From positions 558,001-622,000 of the forward strand of contig NZ_SMGG01000004.1 of NCBI RefSeq assembly GCF_004339245.1: a stretch of DNA of 64,000 nucleotides. The letters run 5' to 3'. A model generated the notes under the pieces. It was given only the letters and a program-made list of their open reading frames with translations. It had not been told where the DNA came from and searched no databases. Position 1 is the first letter of the stretch; every line of letters starts with the position of its first letter. Source of the stretch: Seleniivibrio woodruffii. GTDB taxonomy: Bacteria > Chrysiogenota > Deferribacteres > Deferribacterales > Geovibrionaceae. Below, piece by piece: positions 58,701 through 64,000 of the stretch. The position numbers were made by a program, and so were the translations under genes.

Positions 58701-58943
58701 CTCGCTGAATTTTTTAGATTCAATGTATAGATGGAGATAGTTGTTAACCTCGCTGACCCTGATCCGGATGAATCTGTGGATGTCGACTCTGGACTTGGTG
58801 TTGTCCATAAGCGATTTAAGGTAGTGCATTCTTTCTCTTTCAAAGTTATACATGCCGAACATAACAGTTACGGCCGTAACACAGAGCAGAAGAAAACCTG
58901 CGAAAAATAGAAAATATCTTTTATATTTATAAAAATTTATCAT
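55737..58943 (-). CDS. Multi-PAS sensor histidine kinase with HPt domain
   Basis: This 1068-residue membrane kinase has spans near residues 10-31 and 235-255 around an all-helical periplasmic sensor. Three PAS/PAC domains follow (about 305-420, 470-590, 595-715). The HisKA phospho-acceptor is H721 (NISHEIRTPLNS). The ATPase domain has NAVKFTENGG, DTGIGISEQ and GAGLGLSIA motifs. A C-terminal HPt domain has H1013 (LLHSVRSAAGNL). The first PAS domain holds cysteines and a histidine (CHSATHKQLLPC, then HPCP), possibly binding metal or haem. The absence of an attached receiver suggests the HPt works with the HD-GYP regulator. It overlaps the binding-protein gene by four bases. Confidence 0.92.
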   Translation of the reverse strand: MINFYKYKRYFLFFAGFLLLCVTAVTVMFGMYNFERERMHYLKSLMDNTKSRVDIHRFIRIRVSEVNNYLHLYIESKKFSEMDRYEARIFEDLDSIREELNVLENGGVLNEKLPLGGASQDVFTNEYRYLKNDGKHYDPRIIDMRAKLEELRIIVRSYRNYLINRVSAEETGSFELGFASEKSIRVMTKEIDNFFTDFQMITNEAYASGLSDMKVLSDYINSEGRRMDRLSMWISLFFGTAIVLYGARLSYVIWSVLKDASDMKRSYDDLSMNFDTKLKSRTLELFGRLDEIIKSESDYKLRYEQMMKVLDSMNSSFYVIDVKNYEIVYANSHASDRENILGKTCHSATHKQLLPCSGKDHPCPLQIVTSTGKPVTVEHIHRTADGTDHYFEIRAYPIKDEYGEVVKMLEISVDISEWKQTEKFLIQQQKALEEKLADYSRIANEQSRLRQNAEVRLEDKEKRFRYLIENITDVIVVLDSSGRIKYASPSMDRIVGFNSRQIRSKFLEDIIFDSDRHFFNEWMSDIKSGGTETRYGEFRIVKRGGDIMFAEASAVNMSEDPVVAGIVFNIRDVSARKTAEKEIRKLALVMDQSPVSILITDTEGVIEYVNPMFEKVTGYSQAEALGKKPSILKWDESSTHIFVELWDTIKSGQVWQGTFTNKRKNGEKYYESAVIAPITNTDGEIISFVAIKEDITELLLARKRAEDANIAKSRFIANISHEIRTPLNSIIGFSDVLKITGLNDKQRGYLATVRSNAETLLDIFNGIMDLADTESEEFSIDSHMVNVDVMAETVNRVHRRAAEVKKISFLNYIDPAIPKKLKGDSFRVGQVVSNLLSNAVKFTENGGRIELNIRKTAETENTVSVEFEVKDTGIGISEQKLAIIFENFEQGDSGVTRRFGGAGLGLSIAANILKKFNSELKVESRKGEGSRFWFEIEFERFSEEPRQNQTAGGADSKPLFRFSLNELSGQIGLAAPVLSGLLSEFCINSSQELKKAMEEISAGNVRNASDLLHSVRSAAGNLRLEMLSEKLKNADEFVKKNNVDYVKELIREITAMLDLIKFETERRD

Positions 58944-59725
58944 TTGGTCTTATTCTCAATGCCGTATTTGGAGAATATCTGAAGTCCCTGCGGAGACACC
59001 GCCATTTTCAGGAAATCCTCGGCGCAGGACTTTTCAACGGAAAAATTCAGCAGAGCAGCCTTAACGGGAACATAGCCGAAATAAGGTGATTTGATAGGGA
59101 TTGTCCGGGTTCCTTTTGAAACCGTACTGTATTTAAGCGATTCCCATCCGACTGCGAGATCGGCTTCGTTGTCCGCTACAGATTTCAGAAGTGATTTTGA
59201 ATCCGGCGCAAGAAAATCGATAGATTCGGATACCCTTTCCAGAATACCGGCTTTCTGTAAAGTTCTGTGGGTCTGCTCCCCTGCTCCGCTCGTCAGATAC
59301 GAACCGATGACCAGCCTGATACTGTCATTTTCCAGCCAGCTGAGGTTTCCGTCAATACCCATGGGGTTTCCGTAGGCAACGTAGTAAACTAGCCGGTTTC
59401 TGCCAAGGGTATACGGCTCTGAAGCCATGCCCTTCTCTTTCAGACCGTCCGCATATTCCCCCACGGAAGTGAAGAAAAGATCACCTTTTTTGCTTATCTC
59501 AATGGCCCGAAACTGATGTGCGCTCCCTCCGGTGAGAATGTCAACGGCACAATCGCCGCTCTTCTCATAAACGGACGCAATCTCTGCCACAGGTTCTGAA
59601 AGCACAGGTGAACTGTAGACCAGAATATACTTTTTGCCGTTCTGTTCAGCGAAAGGATGCTCAGTCGGGCTGCATCCGGCAAGGCAAAAAAATAACAATG
59701 TATAAACCGCAAGGATGATCCGCAT
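58940..59725 (-). CDS. ModA-like periplasmic binding lipoprotein
   Basis: This 261-residue lipoprotein (signal ending CLAGCS) has the fold of extracellular oxyanion-binding proteins (SBP_bac_11/ModA-like): YSSPVLSEPVAEIASVYE near the start and the GGSAHQ ligand loop. There is no ABC transporter next to it. The stop overlaps the kinase start, so it is probably the periplasmic input module of the kinase rather than a transport receptor. Candidate ligands are an oxyanion or metal, unproven. Confidence 0.8.
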   Translation of the reverse strand: MRIILAVYTLLFFCLAGCSPTEHPFAEQNGKKYILVYSSPVLSEPVAEIASVYEKSGDCAVDILTGGSAHQFRAIEISKKGDLFFTSVGEYADGLKEKGMASEPYTLGRNRLVYYVAYGNPMGIDGNLSWLENDSIRLVIGSYLTSGAGEQTHRTLQKAGILERVSESIDFLAPDSKSLLKSVADNEADLAVGWESLKYSTVSKGTRTIPIKSPYFGYVPVKAALLNFSVEKSCAEDFLKMAVSPQGLQIFSKYGIENKTK

Positions 59726-59828
59726 CTTCTCACCACTGAAAGCAATTATTAAAGATTACACTAAAACAGTGACCTGCGAAAGTTAATTTGCATTTATGGA
59801 TAAAAAGAATATTTTTATCGCTTTTAAC

Positions 59829-59857
59829 TTGCACCAGCAGTTAAACAGGTATATGAT
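59829..59857 (+). promoter_or_regulatory. Promoter of the NosL-like operon
   Basis: TTGCAC (59829-59834) and TATGAT (59852-59857) are 17 bases apart, with the ATG at 59888 and an AAGGGG ribosome site in between. No palindrome was found in the spacer. Confidence 0.6.
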
Positions 59858-59887
59858 TTTCCATATATTCATCACAAGGGGATACAT

Positions 59888-61000
59888 ATGAAAAGATTAT
59901 TTTTAGGTGTTATGCTTCTGTTCAGCTTATTCGCCTTTGCGGCCGATATGGCCGATGAGTTCGACAGAAGCGCAACAGGCACTCCCGAACTTCTGCAGAC
60001 CGGAGCAGACAAGAGCTGGTGCCCTGTATGTGGAATGAATCTGCCCATGTACTACAAAACCAATTTCGCCGTTAAGCTGAAAAACGGAACAGCAAAACAA
60101 TACTGCTCAATAAGGTGTTTTGCTGAGGATTCCGGCAATATATCCGAAAACATAAAAGAGATTCTGACCATGGATGCGGCCAAAGAAAAGTTTACTAATG
60201 CTAAAACAGCTCACTATGTAATCGGAAGCTCCGCTCCCGGTACCATGACAAACGTCAGCAAATATGCCTTCGCCTCCCTGAACGATGCAAAGGCCTTCCA
60301 GAAGACATACGGCGGCGAGATAGTCAACTATGACAAGGTAATGAAGGCAACTCTGGACACCATTCAGACCGACAGGGACGCATCCGCCGAGCGCAAAACC
60401 AAAATGATGTACCCCATGGGTGAAAAGATATATAAATCTGTCTGTAAGCCCGTTGAGCCTTCCGAGTTTGAAACCATCAGCGCAATGAAGGCATATATTA
60501 AGAACAACGCAGTCTGCGGCGAACTGAAAGAGGGTCAGCTTCAAGCACTATCTCTGTACCTCTGGGAGGTAAGCAGAAAGAACGCCCCCGGCTACAGCGT
60601 CATATCCGTTCCTGAGAAAGCAAAATGCCCAGTCTGCGGAATGTTTGTTGCGAAATATCCCAAATGGGCGGCACAGATAACCTATACAGACAAAAAAGGT
60701 GCTGAAAACAGCCTCTATTTTGACGGCATGAAGGATCTCATCAAGTTCAAAGAGAGCCCTGCAAAATGGGGAAAATATAAGGGTATAAAAATAACTAAGG
60801 TGCTCGTAACCGACTATTACAGTGGGAAGGCAATTGACGGCACTGCGGCGTTTTATGTTTCCGGCTCCGATGTTTACGGCCCGATGGGACACGAGCTTAT
60901 CCCGTTTGAATCAGAGAAGAACGCAAAAACATTCATGACAGACCATAACGGAAAAGAGATCGTGAAATATGCGGATATCAAGGCTTCAAAGATAAAGTGA
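59888..61000 (+). CDS. NosL-family protein with two CPVCGM domains and a cytochrome-c-like linker
   Basis: This 370-residue exported protein has a signal peptide ending near AFA-A. Two NosL-type copper-binding domains begin with CPVCGM (C45, C48, M50; again near residue 247) and carry a further cysteine pair in the first (CSIRC, residues 73-77). Between them, at about 165-235, is a segment shaped like a c-type cytochrome (YPMGEKIYKSVC ... LSLYLWEV) but with no CxxCH, so it cannot bind haem covalently. NosL delivers copper to nitrous-oxide reductase. The nos structural genes are not seen here. Confidence 0.85.
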   Translation: MKRLFLGVMLLFSLFAFAADMADEFDRSATGTPELLQTGADKSWCPVCGMNLPMYYKTNFAVKLKNGTAKQYCSIRCFAEDSGNISENIKEILTMDAAKEKFTNAKTAHYVIGSSAPGTMTNVSKYAFASLNDAKAFQKTYGGEIVNYDKVMKATLDTIQTDRDASAERKTKMMYPMGEKIYKSVCKPVEPSEFETISAMKAYIKNNAVCGELKEGQLQALSLYLWEVSRKNAPGYSVISVPEKAKCPVCGMFVAKYPKWAAQITYTDKKGAENSLYFDGMKDLIKFKESPAKWGKYKGIKITKVLVTDYYSGKAIDGTAAFYVSGSDVYGPMGHELIPFESEKNAKTFMTDHNGKEIVKYADIKASKIK

Positions 61001-61242
61001 TGCCGAGAGCACGCAGGTTTCTCATAATATTATCCATATTGACAGCATTTACGGCGGCGGAGACAATAGTTTTTACCGCCCTTTTATCTCCCGACAGTGA
61101 AGCTCTGGCCGAAAAACAGGCCTTCACTGCACTTACCGACAGATACCTTCCGGCGGTCTACAGCGAATATACGCATAAACCTTTACCGGACGAACCCTTT
61201 GCCCCCGATACCAACCTTTCCTCTGCGGTATACGGAAGATGA
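61000..61242 (+). CDS. Small membrane-anchored protein of the NosL operon
   Basis: This 80-residue protein has one N-terminal membrane anchor (about residues 7-27) and a short polar exported tail rich in Pro. It starts at ATG 61000, overlapping the NosL stop (TGATG), and overlaps the permease by four bases. I do not recognise a family; position implies it is part of the ABC/NosL assembly. Confidence 0.65.
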   Translation: MPRARRFLIILSILTAFTAAETIVFTALLSPDSEALAEKQAFTALTDRYLPAVYSEYTHKPLPDEPFAPDTNLSSAVYGR

Positions 61243-62402
61243 AAGCGGGACTTTTCGAACTTGCTCTCTCCTCTCTGAGCGGGCGAAGGTCAAAATCAAT
61301 CTTTGTTTTCCTGATACTCACTCTGCTGATATTCATCTGCTCATCGGTTTTTTTCATAACTGCCTCGCTGAGAGCCGAAAGCGTTTATAGTGCCGATGCT
61401 GCCGCCGACATAACCGTCCGCACGGACAGAGGCGGCCGGACAGAGCTGATAAAGGAGTCCTATGCGGAGGAGATACTGCTTATTCCGGGTGTTGAATATG
61501 CCGCACCCATGTATACGGGGCTGTATCATTTTGAATATCTTAAATCCAACCTCATAATAGTCGGGATAGATCCATTTGCAGAGCAATACTCCGAGGACTT
61601 TTCAAAAGCGGTTACCAAACTCCCCTCCACAACTAACTGGATGGTCACAGGGGAAAAACTGTCCGAGACTCTGAAAGCGATGTACAACAAGCAGTCATTC
61701 AGCTTCGCCCTGCCGAATGGTGAATATCTGGAATTGCCTGTGGCAGGTACTTTTAAGCCGGCATCACAGATGATGTCATCATCCGCCATCCTCACCGACA
61801 TCGATTCCGCCAGACAGATACTGGGGATACCTGAGGGAAGAGCTTCATACATCGCCGTTTACACCGGAAATCCCGATGAAACTGACAATATCGCACAGAA
61901 AATAGCCGGAATGTACCCTGACACAAGGGTCACCACAAAAAAACAACGGCTTGCGGCGGAGGGCAACCTTTTTGATTTCAGATCAGGGGTGTTCATGCTG
62001 ATATTCTCCGTGAGTCTTTTCACCTTCTTCATAATAGTTTTCGACAGAGCTTCAGGCCTGACAGCCGAGGAGCGCAGAGAGACAGCTATTCTGAAGGCGG
62101 TGGGCTATGCCCCGTCCGACATAATTACAGTGCGGCTCTACGAAGCACTGATAATCTCGGTGTTGGCCATACTGACGGCGGTTTCGCTGGCCATGCTCTA
62201 TGTTTACGGGATGCAGGCGCCTCTGCTGAAATCTGTTTTCACAGGCTATTCATACCTGAGGCCTGAGTTTGCCCTTCCGTTTGTTTTCCCGGCCAGGGAG
62301 ATGGCGCTGACCTGTCTGACGGTGATACCTGTTTATGCGGCGGCGGTCATCATTCCCGCATGGAGGGCATCGGTAACGGATGCCCATGAGAGCCTGAGAT
62401 GA
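61239..62402 (+). CDS. ABC transporter permease (FtsX/MacB type)
   Basis: This 387-residue protein has an N-terminal span (about 20-45), a periplasmic MacB-like domain (about 50-230) and three C-terminal spans with the FtsX region (ERRETAILKAVGYAPSDI). It should act with the ATPase encoded next as a mechanotransmission-type complex. Overlaps of four bases on both sides indicate one operon. Substrate unknown; a role in copper or haem-protein maturation is inferred from context. Confidence 0.87.
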   Translation: MKAGLFELALSSLSGRRSKSIFVFLILTLLIFICSSVFFITASLRAESVYSADAAADITVRTDRGGRTELIKESYAEEILLIPGVEYAAPMYTGLYHFEYLKSNLIIVGIDPFAEQYSEDFSKAVTKLPSTTNWMVTGEKLSETLKAMYNKQSFSFALPNGEYLELPVAGTFKPASQMMSSSAILTDIDSARQILGIPEGRASYIAVYTGNPDETDNIAQKIAGMYPDTRVTTKKQRLAAEGNLFDFRSGVFMLIFSVSLFTFFIIVFDRASGLTAEERRETAILKAVGYAPSDIITVRLYEALIISVLAILTAVSLAMLYVYGMQAPLLKSVFTGYSYLRPEFALPFVFPAREMALTCLTVIPVYAAAVIIPAWRASVTDAHESLR

Positions 62403-63040
62403 TAAGATTTGTCAACGTCACCAAGAGCTACGGCGAGATAGTGCCGCTGAAAGATTTCAGCATGGATATCCCTGCCGGAAAAACAGTCATTCTGGACGGC
62501 AGGAGCGGAAGCGGAAAAAGCACCGTGCTTGCTCTGGCCGCTGCACTGACCAGACCCGACAGCGGAGATATCGAGGTCTGCGGAAAACTCATAGCCAAGC
62601 TGCCTGAGGAATTTGCCGCAGTTTTCAGACGGCAGAGAGTTGGCATAATATTCCAGAACTACAACCTGATACCCAATCTGTCGGTTTTCGACAACATAAC
62701 CATCCCCCTGCTCCCCTCCGGCGTACCCTTTAAAGAGCAGAAAGAACGTGCGCAGGCTGTTATGGAGCGGCTGAAAATTGCCGACAGAAGCGCCGAGACG
62801 GTCAAAAAGCTGTCAGGCGGCGAACAGCAGCGGGTAGCCATCGCAAGGGCACTCATAAACAACCCGTCGGTTGTTCTGGCTGACGAGCCCACATCAAATC
62901 TGGATGCGAAACTCACCGACAGCATTCTCGATATATTCAGAGGAATGAAGGCCGAAGGCCGTACCATACTTATAGCCACCCACGACAGAGCCATCATAGA
63001 GAGCGGAATTGCGGACACGATAATCCGGATGGAAAAATGA
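62399..63040 (+). CDS. ABC transporter ATP-binding protein (LolD/MacB type)
   Basis: This 213-residue ATPase has Walker A DGRSGSGKST, a Q-loop FQNYNLIP, signature LSGGEQQRVAIARAL and Walker B VVLADEPTSNLD. It pairs with the FtsX-type permease upstream. Length is typical. Four-base overlaps link it to both neighbours. Confidence 0.94.
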   Translation: MIRFVNVTKSYGEIVPLKDFSMDIPAGKTVILDGRSGSGKSTVLALAAALTRPDSGDIEVCGKLIAKLPEEFAAVFRRQRVGIIFQNYNLIPNLSVFDNITIPLLPSGVPFKEQKERAQAVMERLKIADRSAETVKKLSGGEQQRVAIARALINNPSVVLADEPTSNLDAKLTDSILDIFRGMKAEGRTILIATHDRAIIESGIADTIIRMEK

Positions 63041-63984
63041 GCTTTCTGATACCGGAAATCTTTATTCAGCTGATAATCTACGCTGTTTCAATGTTCTTTC
63101 TTTCCGTCGGTTTTGTTATCAGCATCAGAATCATAAGACGATGGGATTTCAGCAGTTCTTCGGCTGTTCAGTATGGTCTGGAGAAGCAGTCATACCTGAT
63201 TTCGGTGCTGATGAAATATATCTTCATAATCAATATCCCCGTTTTTCTGCTGTTCATCTTCGCAAACGACAAGCTCTCGGCTTATCTTGAGGGTGCGATG
63301 TGCGCCGCAGGGGTCGTTAATGCCACCGTTTACGGCAAATATCTGATAACGGTGAAAATAATTAACCTGATCCTCTATGCCGCATGGCTGTCGCTTAACC
63401 GTCTTGATTCGAAAAGTGAAACAATGGCATATACTCCTTTAAAATCAAAACTGATCCCGTTAATTTTCGTTTCGTTTGTGTCAGAGCTTATACTGTTTAT
63501 CCTCCATTTCGGCTCCATAGATCCCACTGTGGCGGTTAGCTGCTGTAATGTCATCTTCGGCAACAACACTTCTGTTTTCAAAACCTTTTCGGCGGATTAC
63601 TCAGTTCAGATATATGCGGCCGCTTTCATTCTGCTCACGCTGTCTGCACTCTCCCGAAAATTGCTCATCCTATCGAACCTGCTTCACCTTGCGGCGGGAA
63701 TATCCGTTCTGACATATGCCGTATCACCATATATTTATGAACTGCCTACCCATAAATGCCCATTCTGCATTCTCCAGCCGGAATACGGTTTTATAGGATA
63801 TGTGTTCTATGTCCTTATCTATGCCGGAACAGCTTTGGGAGTTTCAGCGGGATTCATATCGATAATATCCGGAAAAACACCCGAAAAGGCTGTGCGGTAT
63901 GCGCTTATTTTCAACACAGCCTATATGCTCCTCTGCCTCAGTTTCCCGCTATCGTATTATCTCAGAAACAGCACATGGCTGTGA
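63037..63984 (+). CDS. Polytopic membrane protein with CPFC motif
   Basis: This 315-residue protein has about eight predicted spans. A CPFC motif (HKCPFCILQ, about residues 244-252) lies in a loop and resembles a thioredoxin-type or metal-binding cysteine pair, as does the SCCN pair near 168. I recognise no named family. Coupled by a four-base overlap to the ATPase gene, it is probably the membrane cysteine component of the NosL-ABC system. The transcript may continue past the window. Confidence 0.72.
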   Translation: MSFLIPEIFIQLIIYAVSMFFLSVGFVISIRIIRRWDFSSSSAVQYGLEKQSYLISVLMKYIFIINIPVFLLFIFANDKLSAYLEGAMCAAGVVNATVYGKYLITVKIINLILYAAWLSLNRLDSKSETMAYTPLKSKLIPLIFVSFVSELILFILHFGSIDPTVAVSCCNVIFGNNTSVFKTFSADYSVQIYAAAFILLTLSALSRKLLILSNLLHLAAGISVLTYAVSPYIYELPTHKCPFCILQPEYGFIGYVFYVLIYAGTALGVSAGFISIISGKTPEKAVRYALIFNTAYMLLCLSFPLSYYLRNSTWL

Positions 63985-64000
63985 CCATTCTTCATTGACA

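Noticed and set aside
57777-58730. 317-codon frame antisense to the PAS kinase
   Set aside because: Shadow frame; the kinase on the minus strand is continuous and well supported.
1-64000. CRISPR arrays, transposases, integrases, phage genes
   Set aside because: None seen on reading the proteins and the intergenic repeats; the only repeats are the short dispersed GTCAT units.

Overview
This 64 kb window is densely packed bacterial chromosome of moderate GC. I infer a member of the Deferribacterota (relatives of Geovibrio, Denitrovibrio or Seleniivibrio), an anaerobic, respiring, motile Gram-negative. The grounds are the mix of amino-acid catabolism, a glycyl-radical enzyme, NosL-type proteins, many PAS, HD-GYP and chemotaxis proteins, and overall protein character. 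No marker here proves the assignment. Genes lie in tight operons, often joined by ATGA or TGATG overlaps. There are two tRNA genes, no insertion sequence, no prophage and no CRISPR array.

Layout. 1-10.4 kb (+): proline dehydrogenase (cut by the window edge), P5C/glutamate-semialdehyde dehydrogenase, a complete Liv-type amino-acid ABC importer (livKHMGF), then a glycyl-radical activating enzyme and a glycyl-radical enzyme. The last matches trans-4-hydroxyproline dehydratase (HypD) at every active-site position I can recall. Together this reads as an anaerobic proline and hydroxyproline to glutamate pathway. 10.4-16.3 kb: an EamA exporter (-), an intergenic region with a dispersed repeat and tRNA-Pro, then pstSCAB (+) behind an 11-bp-periodic Pho-box-like array. 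16.5-19.4 kb: a chemoreceptor and an EamA permease.

19.8-23.7 kb holds the least explained unit: four overlapping genes for a SpeD-like pyruvoyl decarboxylase, a GNAT/FemAB-like acyltransferase, an ATP-grasp ligase and a PLP fold-III decarboxylase. It looks like a pathway that makes and ligates amines. 23.8-31.5 kb: a small secreted protein, an O-acyltransferase, a MarR regulator with a QueG-like Fe-S protein sharing palindromic operators, tRNA-Val, a cytochrome b5-DUF2231 protein, a SPOR-NlpC/P60 hydrolase, an AEC transporter, RidA and a methyltransferase-like protein.

31.6-45.3 kb: housekeeping operons (polyprenyl synthase, AmrS radical SAM, ApbE, NusG-II protein, Gx transporter, Maf, acyl-CoA ligase, PriA; then on the minus strand PrmA, phosphatase, RsmE, TadA), followed by a pseudouridine synthase, a TAXI binding protein, and Fur- and MarR-family regulators. 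45.4-53.2 kb (-): a Tat-exported phosphoesterase and a complete trpEGDCFBA operon, preceded by a previously unlisted 20-residue leader peptide with three consecutive Trp codons and a textbook attenuator. The leader peptide appears to be translated from a leaderless mRNA. 53.2-59.7 kb (-): a short RlmN-like radical SAM protein, an HD protein, and a signalling operon of binding lipoprotein, multi-PAS histidine kinase and HD-GYP response regulator. 59.9-64 kb (+): a NosL-like protein with two CPVCGM domains around a cytochrome-c-like segment that has lost its haem motif, with an ABC transporter and a CPFC membrane protein.

Family assignments come from reading motifs; no database search was run. 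Promoter and RNA calls are by eye.
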